Source: Wuchereria bancrofti (Eukaryota; Nematoda; Chromadorea; Rhabditida; Onchocercidae). From it: 64,000 bases of DNA. This document shows, one piece after another, positions 1 through 12,264 of this stretch. Within the stretch, counting starts at the first letter, position 1. Each line of letters opens with the position of its first letter. The notes under the pieces are model-generated. The model saw nothing but the letters and a program-made list of their open reading frames with translations. It was not told where the DNA came from and searched no databases. The position numbers and the translations under genes are program-made. The stretch covers positions 67,186 to 131,185 of the forward strand of contig SSBO01000006.1 in NCBI GenBank assembly GCA_005281725.1, written 5' to 3'.

Positions 1-39
1 GTTCGTATTTGACCTTATTAATTCTTCTTTGTTTTTCAG

Positions 40-2043
40 TGCATTATTTTCCTTAAGTAAGTATAAAAAATGAATAATATATAAAGAGTAGGATGAATAA
101 TGAAGTATAAGCATATATAAAGTATTATAGTTTGAGTTTAAAAAGGCAGAAAAGCGAAGCATAAGAAATAAGGCAATAAAATAAACAAATAAGACAGAAT
201 ATGGGCAAAAATTTATGAATTGTATTTATTATTTTTTGATATTGGAAATTATGTAATTATTTCGATAGATTATAAATCACTCCTTGTATTCATTTTAAAT
301 CTATGCATTTAGCTCATAAAGCGGATGATGACTACGTAAATGAATTGTATGAAAAAGCGCAGCACCTTGCCTTAATTGAAGATCGAAATGAGCGAAAGAG
401 ACGGCATGATGTGAGTTCATCATGTTTATTAGATATATAACTGTGCAAAAAACCTTTTTTATTTCTCTTCCATAATCCGAATTATAATATTTAGTATGTG
501 AAAGATTTGGCCGAGAAGCAACGATTATTATCGGCATTTAAGGTGAGGGATATTAATTTCCGGCCACCTCTATGCTATGATAATCCTGAATTTTTCGAAT
601 GGTCACAAGTTGAAGTACAATTAGCATTTCTACGAAAGGTAATTTGTTTCACTTGCAATAAAATCTCGAAATAGTTGATGCTATTAATACCTGTTGGAAT
701 AAGTGAGAATATTGATATTTACATTGTCGTTTCTACATAATCATTGTGGACTTAAGTTATTCAGAATATACTTATTTCTGTACTTTTTAATGTTAACTAA
801 ATTCACTTTTCTTTTATTATAAAATCATGCCTTTAATTTTATACATATCTGAATGTTAGTAGGAGCGCCTTTTTCATCAGTTCATCCCATTTATTTTATT
901 CTGTTTGTTTAACACAATTTCAATTTAAATAATGAAATTTTGGATTTTACTATGTTATTTTACATAAAATAAATACTATTTTCTTGCAGACTGAAAGAGT
1001 TTATGTGGATAATTGCGGTATATTACACTGGCCTATACTGGTGCAATATCCGGAAGTAGGAAAGGTTAATATAATAACTGATTGCTCTGAAGAAAATTCA
1101 ATAACTGATATCTTCGGTTTTTATGAACAGCGAACACCACATGATGATACCACATTTAAGTAAGCTTTAGTTGTGAATCTTAAGATTATTTATTCTTTAT
1201 TTATAAAATGTTGAAACTTTTTAATTTGCATAAAAAATAATATTTTCCTTTTTTTTTTGTCATGAAAATGTTCGATATTTCGTGTCACTGGATTCGGACA
1301 AAGAATATAACAGCGCAGAATTGATGCCTTGGTCAAAATTTAGGGAAGCGTTCTCTATACCGGGATTTATTATTGTGCAAGGATTACCGACTATTCAGGT
1401 AAGATCGATGAAGGCGATTTGTTATAGAATCTATGAAAATAGTTTGATTGAGAGTCAATGGGCGAACCTGATATTTACTTATTTACAAAGTTGTGGTTGT
1501 TTAGGCATTTTTTTTTTTAAAGAACAAAATTGGTGGGGTCATTCAGAACATCACGAATAAATTTTTTTTCGAAATATATTCAAGTGATCAATTTATTATT
1601 TGGTGCATTTAACTAGTTATGTTGATAGGACAACTTTTAAATTTATTTCTGTTAAATTTGATCTTCGTAGTATTGGGGAATGAAGGAAAAACAAATTGTG
1701 CTGCCATTATTATGCATGTGAAAAAAACATGCTTTAAAATGTAAACTAAGTATTCATTGAAAAGTATCAGTTGTGAAATACTATGCAATAAGGAAACAGT
1801 GCAGTTGAGATATATTAACTCGCCGAAAAGATTTAAACGTTCAAATTAATTTTAAAAAGGAAGTATGAAAAGAAATTGAAAGTGTAAAAAAATAACGTTA
1901 GTTGCAGGCGAATAACTGAAACTTTTGGTGTTTCAGCTTTTTGAGCCATTTTTTTTCTCATGTTTCCACTTCAGATCTATACGAAAAAACATGCCGAAGC
2001 AAATTTTGTCAAAGTTGAAGACTGTTTCTACATAACTAAATGA
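40..2043 (+). CDS. TTC4: TTC4/CNS1-like Hsp90 co-chaperone, 3' part of gene
   Basis: The 3' portion of a TTC4 (yeast Cns1) homologue, a TPR co-chaperone of Hsp90/Hsp70 in cytosol and nucleus; the TPR-coding exons lie before the window. Exons read by phase: 40-56 (tentative 17-nt exon), 313-410, 495-638, 990-1159, about 1275-1398, 1975-2043 (stop TGA). The basic helical stretch at 313-410 (ending ERKRRHD) matches the linker after the TPRs. The exons at 990-1398 hold the C-terminal 'wheel' domain: GILHWPILVQYPE aligns with the GRLSWPVLFLYPE region of human TTC4, and the end (SKFREAFSIPGFIIVQGLPT, then IYTKKHAEANF) matches the family's C-terminus. The acceptor of the fifth exon is not AG (see findings). 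Family assignment is firm; the first small exon is not. Confidence 0.8.
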
Positions 2044-4394
2044 AAATGCATTATCTTTTAATGGTTTGCTTCTTCTATTTCCCATATCTTCTTTCTGTTC
2101 ATATCATTCAGGTTATGTGCTCTTTCATATAATTATGTACATATTCATGTTTTCAGCATTTTTTTTTCAAACCTAACTTTGTAGTTATTTATACAAACTA
2201 TCAAGTCAGTAGACAAAAACCGTATTCCCAGTAAAAAAGGTAAATTATATGCGAAAAAAGGAAGCATGATGGGATCTTGAAAGAATTTTATGATTATCAG
2301 TTAGTAAACTGTTTAAATGCTTCACTTTATTTATTAAATTTATGTACTTACTGGTATATAAATTTATGGCTTGGTATTTGGTTCTTCCTAACCATACCAT
2401 ATAAAATTACGATATGATTGTATGACTATTTAGAGTTATGAATTGAAGATAGAAAGTTGAGTTATTTGTCGCTTTCCATGATTTAGTAGTTTAGTCAATT
2501 CGAAAAACTGGAAATTCGGAAACGTTATGAAGATGGGGAAGGAAAAGAATTAGGAAAAGATTAAGGGGTTGAAAAAGAAACATGTATTCATTTTTTCAAA
2601 GGTAGAGATAAAATTTTTGTATTGATATCAACATTCCACTTTTATGAGGATATTACAAGACTTTAAATTTATTTTTCATGTCATTTGATTGGTATGTTTT
2701 GCGCATTTATGAACTTTGAATATCAATTCACTGTATCTCTCAATTGTTCTTTCTTTTGTTTCGAGGTTAGTACTCAGGAATTACTTCAGGACTTGTAGTA
2801 ATCGCAGATATTCTTTATCCAGAAAGTGTTTTCATCAAGCAAAACAACGAGATAGCAAGATTTGAACTTCCCTGATTAAATCGACTGGCAGTTGAAATCA
2901 TCCTTCTTTTCGCAGATGGTGTGAGAATGATAATTAGAAAATGGATAGTATAGTAAATAGGAAACCAAGGCTTATTTGAAACCTTGGAAAGCTGTATTCT
3001 ATGAAGGAGAAATTTGGAAGAATCAGGGTTGAATGAATGGAACAGCATTTTATCTTTAAATTGTTAGGTAATTCATGAAAGAATTGTTACAGTTAGTAGT
3101 AACTATTAATAGTAATAATTTTTCTATACTTTTGATGCTTTACTAAAAATGATCAAAAATATGTTTTGATTTACAATTACAGAAAAAAAAATGAATATAA
3201 GCTTTTGTAAATACTGAATATAAGCTTTTGTAAATACAATAAATATGAATGTGTTTCGAATAATATTATTCTCACTTAGAATCTTCAAACATATCCCAAG
3301 ATGCAATAAAAAATGGTGTTATAACGATTATGTATTGATGATAGTAAGGGAAATTTGAAAATGCAAAATAGCCCAATCTTGTTGCTTTCTTATGTTTTGA
3401 ATTTGTTTCCAATGGAATTGTATTGTACAATAATTATATGCACCTCGACTTATAATATGTTTCGTATTTTTTTTTGGTTTTTGTTACAAATAAATTTTAA
3501 GCAAAAAATTGTCACTCATCAAACTATATCGGGGTCGGTGTGTTTTTTGAAACTTTTGGTTGATTCACTTCCAGTGATCGAATTAATTGTAGGTTTACTG
3601 CTATCATCTCTAAAAAATGCATACATTGCAAAAATAGATATTAATACTTTGAAATTATTTGAAATTTCTTAATTGATTATTCTTATTTAATCATTTATTC
3701 AGTAGATTTCTTGATTGCATTGATTATCTAAATGTCAATACAGAAATTTTGAGCGGAAAATTTAGGAATTTTAGAAAAATTTACATTAGGAAACATTGTG
3801 TAATTGCTAAATGACTAGCTTCTTGTTATGGAAGCTTGTTATTTCAGGATTTTGGTACATCTATTTAAATTTTAAATTTTCATATAGTCTTACGTGTTAC
3901 TGCCGCTGACAATCGGACTCATTGATGCTGATTTAATTGATTCTGCAAAACAGTATGCAAGATTTAAAGTAAATTTTAAATCAGAAAACATCATTTACTG
4001 ATTGAGATTTGATTTATCACTATTGAGAGTTTTTCTTTGTTTCTTATAAATCAAATTAACATTAAAAATTTGAATAGTTGATATTGTGAATAGTTGATAT
4101 TCATATTGAACGGATCTTTGAAAATCCATTTGAAATGATAGATTCTATTCAATTTAATCATTATTAATCAGTAGCACATCTTAGCTATAAATGATTGACT
4201 TACTTGAACTATGTGAGCTTTTCATTTTATGTAAACTAGTTATGGATGCTGTTTTACTGCTTGTATCAGATTCACTGATACTTGGTCTGAAGAGAAGAAT
4301 TATAATTTTTGATAATTTTTCCGATAATTTAATTTAAAATTTTGAAGTTAAAATTTAATTTCTATTCTAATTCATTTAATTAATTCAATAAAAC
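2044..4394. other. Intergenic, with two exon-like islands
   Basis: AT-rich DNA without a gene I can name. Two short + strand stretches look more like coding sequence than their surroundings: 2790-2875 (28 open codons after a CTTCAG acceptor, ending in TGA; includes VVIADILYPESVF) and 3888-3968 (27 open codons between a CATATAG acceptor and a GTAAAT donor; includes PLTIGLIDADLIDSAKQYAR). A 21-bp tandem duplication lies near 3196-3237. Other open frames here (for instance 3355-3672) are rich in I, L and F and look accidental. Confidence 0.4.
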
Positions 4395-5598
4395 TTAAAA
4401 ATTTAAAATGATGATGATATGATGACTAATATAGAGAAACCTGTAAACTTTAGCTATATGCTTTTTTTCAATTTCTCCATCTTTAATACTAATATGTGAC
4501 TTTATGCCATTTGATATTTCTTGCCAACCTTTTAGTTTTGCACCAGGTTGTATTTTTTTGAACTGTAATTTATTATTGTAGTCTTGCTTAAGAATATACA
4601 TTTAAATATTTGAATTAAATTTGAAATTAAAATAAATTATAAAATACCTAGGAATAATTAAGTATTTTGCAAAAAAATATTCTTTTTGGAAATTAAAAAT
4701 AAGTTATAAAATGTTTGAAATAAAAAGTAGGTTAATTTATAAATGTCTTATTAATTAATGATAAACTTACATCAAGTAAGGTATAATAAAATGTTTGAAA
4801 TAAAAAGTAGATTAATTTGTAATTGTTTTATTAATTAATGATAAACTTACATCAAGTAAGGTATAATAAAATGTTTGAAATAAAAAGTAGGTAAATTTGT
4901 AAATGTTTTATTAATTAATGATAAACTTACATCAAGTAAGGTATAATAAAATGTTTGAAATAAAAAGTAGGTAAATTTGTAAATGTTTTATTAATTAATG
5001 ATAAACTTACATCAAGTAAGGTATAATAAAATGTTTGAAATAAAAAGTAGATTAATTTGTAAATGTTTTATTAATTAATGATAAACTTACATCAAGTAAG
5101 GTATACTTAATATTAGCTGCAGCTTTAAGTTGAATACGTGATCGACGAATTATAAGATAAATATACCATGGTAAAATGATTATAGCCATAAAAATACTTC
5201 CAATAAGCCAAACAAAATAAAATGTTGGTCGTTGATGTTTTGTTATCGGATCAATGTAAAATACTTTTTAATACATTAAAAAGAAAATGAAGAAAAGAAT
5301 TGTAGTACTTAATTATAGTATTTAATACTAAATAGTAATTAACATAATTAGGTTAATAATACGATACAATAAATAGTGTGATTTAAAGTTTTTGATTAAA
5401 AAATTTCTTATTTTAAATTTAAATTGAATGATTTATATTTCTATGCAAACTTATATGTCAATCAAATTAAATTCTATTAATCATATGATTTCAAATTTAA
5501 ATGCAAAATTTAAACAAAATTTATTGGATAAATATTAATAAATAAAAATTTCTTTTACCAAAATTCCTCCAAAAATTTTCGCCTTCTACCATAACCAT
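4395..5598 (-). CDS. Unrecognised small single-pass membrane protein
   Basis: Three exons fit in phase on the - strand: 5559-5598 (ATG at 5598), 5091-5263, and 4395-4586 (stop at 4395), about 134 residues. I do not recognise the family. Residues about 27-49 form one hydrophobic segment (containing FVWLIGSIFMAIIILPWYIY), followed by a basic IIRRSRIQLK stretch, which predicts a cytoplasmic side after the helix. The last exon is hydrophilic (QPGAKLKGWQEISNGIK) and then ends in a hydrophobic tail; a possible donor (ACAG|GTTTCT) about 45 nt into the end region means the true C-terminus may lie in another exon. The intron after exon 2 starts with the 80-bp tandem repeat described separately. Support is phase agreement of all joins plus plausible composition, not homology. 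Confidence 0.5.
4705..5104. repeat. 80-bp minisatellite, five copies, carrying a 5' splice site
   Basis: Five near-identical units of exactly 80 bp; the marker ATAAACTTAC recurs at 4761, 4841, 4921, 5001 and 5081. On the - strand each unit contains CTTACTTGAT followed by GTAAGT, which is the end of exon 2 of the small membrane-protein gene plus its splice donor. Only the copy at 5081-5104 is joined to the rest of the exon. Confidence 0.93.
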
Positions 5599-6242
5599 TG
5601 CATATAGTTTCTTGATAGCTTTTAATTGCTTAGACTTAGACTAAATGAATGTTTTTAATGATAGATTTAGCTTTATAATAATGTTAAAATAGTAAATAAT
5701 TTTTTTTTTAATTCGATTTTTTAACATGAAATTTGCATAATATGCAAATTTCGAAGTATTTCTAAATAATTGAATATTTATAGCAGTTTTGTTTTGCATA
5801 ATCTTCATTTTGCATAAATGTAGGTTAAGAAAAATGTATATTATTAGCAAATCTGCAAAAACAAAAAATGAAAAACTTCCAATTAATTATTCATTCTTCA
5901 TTTCCCTTTCGTTTTTCTACTTTCTTAAAAAAAAATACCAACAATTAAAATAATAGGATTCAAACGATAACAATTAAAATGATATGTATTTAAAAAAAAA
6001 TACCAAAACATTGCATAATTTTTAAGCATAATTAGATATATCATTTTACTTTACGTGCATAGGTAAATAAACGTATAATTTTAAATTTATATTTTATAAT
6101 CGTTGATTATTTGTATTTTTAATTATATGCAGAAATTTTTTAACGAGCAAATATTACATAAATATAATTAAAAATTAAAATCTTTTCTAATTAATACTAA
6201 GTTATTATTTTCCCTCTCTTTCTGCCTTTGTCACTTTCTTTT

Positions 6243-6279
<37 letters not shown>

Positions 6280-7556
6280 TTCAATCTCTCAGAGTTTTTC
6301 TTAGCTTTTCATTAGATATAAACGCAAACACACGACGAGTTTTTGATAATTAGATAAAATATCTGAAATTTATTTGAGTATTTAAAGAATATATCTAAAC
6401 TGGAATTGTAATAAATCAAATACGCCTAATGAATATCATTTGCATATTTTTATTAGAGAATATGATAAATGATAAGTGATAAAAGTTTCAAATGATAAAA
6501 ACGTTAAAATATAAATGATAAAAATTGAAAAAAACCAGTAGAATTTAAAAATATTAGTTATTCCGTAATCACTATTATTTATTTCATATTGATAAATTCA
6601 ATATAATTTAAAAATTTTGTTTTTTACGCGACAAATAATTAAGATTTTTCAAATTAAACTATAAAAAAAAAAAACTTTTCCCATAAAATGTTAACAAACT
6701 AGCTCAATGCAAAATTAATAGTTACCTTTCCTAAAGGTTAAAATTTAATTAATTTTTCATTTTCTATATTTGTAATAAAGAATGTGACAAATGATAAGTT
6801 ATTATTGTTGACAAATTCTCAGTGCATTTATTGGAATTTCAGAACAATTTCTGGAGTACAATCTAATGCTATTATGTGGAAATTAAATATCATATAGGGG
6901 TTAAATGTCATCATACAAAGGTTAAATGTCATCACATAAAGGTTAAATGTCATCACATGGAAAATAACATTTAGCCTTTCTACAACAAATAGCACATACT
7001 TAACAAAATGAATGAAATAATCTGTTATCTTTAAGAAATAAGTAATTTAATTTTGTTTATGATTTATATTTGAATCCTAATTAATTAATCATTGAAATTT
7101 ACATTTATAAATAAGCGCTTAAATTTTATTCATTATCATTGTCCAATTTTACATCAATCATTATTGGTTGCATTAAAATAAAGTTCGTTATGCTTTGAGA
7201 TAAATATTGTAAATAATTAATTGTTTCATTTTAATTCTAATAACAGTTAATTAAATAATTTAAAAAATAACAACAACAACAAAAAATGACAGAGAGATGA
7301 GAGAGAGAGAGAGAGAAAGAACGATTACTAATTGATATATTTATCAAAAAAATCATTGAATAGTAATCATTATTTTTCTAACATTTCTGTCTCTAATTTC
7401 AATCATCAGAAATGTTTAATTTTTTAATTCTTGTTCATCTTATACATTTTAAATATTAAATTTAAATATACCTTTTAAACTAATAAAGGTTTTAATATTA
7501 ATTAAATTTAAATCACTTATTTGCATAGATTTTCTTTTCACCTTTTCTTTTAGGAA
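5599..7556. other. Intergenic between divergent genes
   Basis: Promoter-side DNA for the divergent genes at 4395-5598 and 7557-9402. Very AT-rich. It holds a (TC)n run at about 6247-6278, an (AG)n run near 7293-7316, and three tandem copies of a roughly 20-bp unit, GGTTAAATGTCATCA, at 6899-6960. No coding frame I would support. Confidence 0.6.
6899..6960. repeat. Short tandem repeat, about 20-bp unit, three copies
   Basis: Three consecutive copies of GGTTAAATGTCATCAyA with small changes, about 600-660 bp upstream of the gene starting at 7557. Confidence 0.8.
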
Positions 7557-9402
7557 ATGTCACCACATTCAAATGCATTATTGAGTAATTATCATTTAAG
7601 TGATGATGATATTTTGGCACTTAGTTCAGCTCATCACTCATTACGAGTAGCAATTATATTTCTCATCGTAGTTGTTATCATTTTTGTTATCATGCAACTT
7701 ATCAAATTAGCCTGTCAAATTATGACAATTCGTCATAAAGCTGATAAGGTAAATTAATTTGCAAAAAAAGAAAAAAAAAATGAGCTCCTTATGGATTAAT
7801 AAAAAGTGAATAAAAGTTTAATTTCGTTTTCTTTGCTATTTTAAAATTTGAAATAATAATAAATTTATTTTCAATGATTATTGAAAACTTTTCGCATGCA
7901 GTATTTTTGAATGATTGATTTAATATGAATAAATCGATAAATCAATTAGAGAAGATTTGATCAATTTTACAGCTTATCACATTCACATTTATCTTTTCTT
8001 GATTAAAAATTTTTTATCAATTCAATTTTACATTTAGCCTTTTGATAGCAAAATGTCCGAAGTGAAAGTACATTCGAAGCCAGAAAGGTTTTCAGTTTAT
8101 CTTTTATTTATTTAAATTTTTCTATTAATCTTTGACCTAATTAGCCTTTACACTACCTAAATTATTTAAAATTATACATTTGATAGATCATTTTGAAAAC
8201 TTTATTTTATAGTTTTTTCTTTTTGTTTTTTTGTTTATAATTTTTGACCAAAGATGTGCGATAAAATTGAGCTTTTCAAATTGATAGTTGAAATTTAAAA
8301 TGAATTATACTTGTAGAAGAAAAAAATTGAAGCATTTATTACCAAGTAAAGAAATGAAAATTCAATTATCATTAACAAATGAACAAGAAGAAAGAGATAT
8401 TGCATCTGATGATCGTGAAATATATGTTACAAAAAAAGCGATTAAAAAAATGGAATTTTCATCAGTACTATTTTTATTCAAATATTTAAAACTATCATAT
8501 GAAAATTTGCTATTAAATTAATAAAATAATTCAAATTTCATCATTTTTAAGAATTAAATTAATTAAATATTAGACGTGAAGAATTTTTCATATTTAAATC
8601 TCAAAAGTTCATAGGAAAAAGTGAAACTATTAGAATAAAATTCAATAATAAATATTTTTTCTTAATTTATATAAATATTCTTAGTTGTTTTTTTTTTCAA
8701 TTTAGCCTCAAAATAAAATGCAAAATGTGACAGAAGCAAATGTTATCATGGATGATCAAATTCAACATTCATCAGATGAACTTCAAACAACAGATATTAA
8801 AGATTCATTAACACTTTCCGGTAATAAATTCTTAATTTCTATTATAAGTTTAAAAAAAAAACGGAAACGAAAACGAAAGAAAAATTTAATCATTCATTTT
8901 ATTTTACACATATATGATTTGCAAGGAAAAATGATTAGATGTTTAAATGTACTACAAAATTACTCACAATCAAAATTTATAATTTGATTTTTATAACAAA
9001 AATTTATAATTTGATCAGATCAAATTCAAATTAATTTAAATGAATTAATTTCCACTTTTTTTTTTAGATTCAAAACATCAAACATTATCGACACCAGTAA
9101 CTATTATGCAAAAGTCACCTTCGACATTTTCAACATTAAAAGCTCAAGATTCATTAATGACTGTTAATAAACAAACATGCTTACAACCTGCTCATAGTGC
9201 TGAGCAATTAAAATCGGAAAGCGAAATGAAAGATAAGCAATTAACAATTTTGGAAGGAGCTAAAGCAGAAGATTCATTAATGACCGTTAATGAACAGAAA
9301 CCATTGCAACCGGCTAATAGTGCTGAACGATTAAATGTGAAAAATTTGGTAGCAAATGCAGAAAAAGCAAATATTAATCAACAAAAAGAAATTGAGCTAT
9401 AA
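7557..9402 (+). CDS. Unrecognised single-pass membrane protein with two 25-residue repeats
   Basis: Five exons join in phase: 7557-7748, 8038-8087, 8317-8464, 8706-8820, 9068-9402 (TAA), giving about 279 residues. I do not recognise the family. A short N-terminal part is followed by one strong hydrophobic helix at about 30-52 (IIFLIVVVIIFVIMQLIKLA) and then a long hydrophilic region rich in S, T, K, E and Q. There is no cleavable signal peptide, so a signal-anchor is likely. The last exon contains two copies of a 25-residue unit at about 193-217 and 234-258, sharing the pattern KAxDSLMTVNxQxxLQPAxS. The ATG lies three bases after a TTTTCTTTTAG acceptor, which suits SL trans-splicing or a cis-spliced 5' UTR. 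Exon structure is well supported; function is unknown. Confidence 0.72.
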
Positions 9403-11616
9403 ATAGCAGATCAGGATTTCATATAATTATCATTATCACTATCATTATCACTATCATCATTTCCCATGCACTGTTTGTTATTCATGTATAATTAATCAAT
9501 GCTTTTAATCTGCTAAGCTCTTGTCATGATATTTTGTTTGCTGGAAGTTATAAAATATTATTTATCAATTGCTGTTTGCTTTCATAATTAGTTTAATTAA
9601 TCCCAAATCTTACAAAAATATTTCATTCATTTTCAAATTTTAACTTTTGAAAAGTGAAATAATATTTCAATTTAATTAGTCAGCAAAAAGATGCATTATA
9701 ATTTGATCTCACTAATTTGATACCATTAAAATATGCATGTTTAATTCGTATAAAACTTGCGTTTAATATATGTGAGTAAATCATATTTTAAATTTTTCGT
9801 TTCAAATTTCAAGATTTGAAAGCTTATAACAAATCACGACTTCTTTTTTCTCATGCTAGGAAAATTAAAATTTATTTCCTCATCAATATCATTGCTCTGT
9901 ATTGATTTACTCATCAATATCGGTAATGTATATCAAAAAAATCATTTCCGAATTCAGTAAAAGAAATAAATTGTTTAATTGCTAATTTTTAATTTAGCAG
10001 TGATTTATAAATCTGAACCACTGCTGGTCCATTGATTTATTCAAGTTAATTGCCATATATTGGACAATGAATTTGTGTTTGAGTAAACTTCTATTTTTAG
10101 CAAACTGAGAATAACTTCAGTTTTAATTTCATGCTAAAATCAAATGATTCTGGCTAGAAAAAAGTTTAAAAATAAAATATCCCATCAAAGAATAAATACT
10201 TAACAGCTAACTAGCAAGCTTTAGCTGTCGGTGAAATCTGAATTTTGATATTAACTAACTAAATTTTTCCAATGAAATGCGAAACAGAATTAGACTTTTT
10301 TGAGTTCAGAGACGTCTGAAAAGACAGAAATGTTTTCTTGCAAAAAATCAAGTCAATCAAAGTTTTACTTCAAACCAAAATTATGGTGAAATTTCTGACA
10401 TATCAATGATCATAGCTGACTAAAAATCAATTGGTGAGAAAAAAAAATTTTTCACACGCCTAATCAGATTTAAAATGTCTCTGAAATGTCATCAAATCAC
10501 TCATACTTAGCTTTTTTTTTGCAATATTATGCGGAGTATACTAAGCTGAACGAACACAAACAAGAAAATCATAGAATATTTTTCAACGAAAAGACTAAAA
10601 ATTTCACTTTCAACAGACAGCGTATTAAAGTCAATGGATAAAATCCAGTACCTCAATATTTCACCAATAAAAGATTTGACAAAATGAAATGCCAAAAATG
10701 CAACTGTTATCATTAAGAATAAAATGCTACCCGCTCAAATACAAATGTTATAAATGGAAAAGATCAAGAAAGTATGAAAGATAAAAGAATAAACAATACA
10801 TATGTCATTATCGTCTATAATAAACAGTCAACAACATTTCTAAACTTTCGAAATCAAAAAAACTGGAATCTGACCTATCACTTTGAATTATAAAATAGCC
10901 AGTAGCATCAAGGATGTATGACCCTTGATCGCTTTAAGAGCAGAACGATAATTTAAAAAAAAAAAACTAAAAATTTTAATAAAAAAAAAACTAAAATAAA
11001 AATAAAGATATTGTCAAATCAAAAACTAATAAGTGAAAACAGCTTTCAAAAGCATATTTGCTTCGCACTTCAGATCTTTGTCCTGAAGAACTAGCAAGGA
11101 TTACTTTTCATTTCTCAATAAATTATCAATCCTATCACCTAAAATTTAACTGATATTTTTAATATTCTCTTTACGACAAAAAATTACAGAGGACATCTGC
11201 TTTTAAAACGCAGTAAAAACCATGCAATACTCTTTCCTCCTTTTCACATCATTTTTTTTCTTCTCTATTCAAGGAATGATATGTTACACATATTTTGCCT
11301 CGCACCCATTTCGATGGGTTGCTTGGAAATACATTAAATAAAAACAGTACTAAATTAAACCAGAACAATTGATACTTCAAATGCAAGCAAAATGGAATGA
11401 ATTCCAACAAACAAGCTAGAATTGTAACAAGAAAGCTAGAGTTCTGCGTAATATATTTTATTAAATACAAAGCGGTATGAAGGTGATCTGACCTCTTTGT
11501 ATAAGATATCCCAGCAGAGCAAGTCGATTTTTCCTCTAGGGAATTAAAAAAGACTCAGAACCTATTTTCTCAGCGAAATGATAATACAAGTGCAAAAAGC
11601 AAGAATTCAAATTGAA
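9403..11616. other. Intergenic between convergent genes
   Basis: Separates two convergent genes, so it mainly holds 3' UTR and spacer. A degenerate TATCATTATCAC repeat lies just after the stop codon (about 9425-9462). Isolated open frames on the - strand (10507-10713, 11249-11470) have no splice or homology support. Confidence 0.6.
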
Positions 11617-12264
11617 TTAACTAGCAGTAAGATCTGGATCATCTCCAATATAAGAACCTGCTGTTGACCCTGAATTCGGCCGTAATAAATCAGTACTATC
11701 ACCACCAAAACTTCGAGTGCCACGTCCAATACTGTCTGTTTCACCTATAATAAGAAAGCTATTAAATTAGACCAGAAATGAAATGTTAAAAAGATTAGTT
11801 GCAAAAAGAAAAAACCGAAACTGTCATGATTCGCTATGTACTCACTGCAGTAGAATTTAGTGTACAACACCATAGCTATGCATAATCCTTTTAGTTGATT
11901 TATTTTATAATTAGATTTTTCATAGTTCTACAGACATGTATATTTCGACATGAGAACAAGATAGTTATGATAAATGATTTTTCTGACAATTCATCGCTCT
12001 TTTCATTCATCACATTTCAATAAAGTAAATTGTATGCTTACTACCAAAACGTGAAGTACTTGGTCGGTTCAGTCCAGAACGTCGTGCAAGTGCTGCTAAG
12101 CTTTTTAATTGAGCATTTTCTCGAGTTAGTGTTTCATTGGCTTCATTCAGATCATCAATACTTCTTTGTAACTGTCGACATTTCGATCGCTCACGACAGG
12201 CTTCCTCTTCTAAATCTTCGATTTGTCGACGCATCTGACGATGCCGTGCTATTGCACGATCTGC
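11617..12264 (-). other. Myosin C-terminal tailpiece exons
   Basis: Exons 38-39. The coiled coil stops near [17 protein letters not shown], and a Ser/Thr/Gly-rich non-helical tail of about 50 residues follows, ending DDPDLTAS. Tailpieces of this class regulate filament assembly and are phosphorylated; possible Ser targets (SRFG, TRSFGG) are seen but sites are inference. Exon 38 ends in two overlapping donors three bases apart. Confidence 0.85.

Noticed and set aside
3355..3672. 105-codon + strand open frame after TTC4
   Set aside because: Dominated by I, L, F and S as expected from A/T-rich DNA; no acceptor or homologue. The smaller islands at 2790 and 3888 look more credible.
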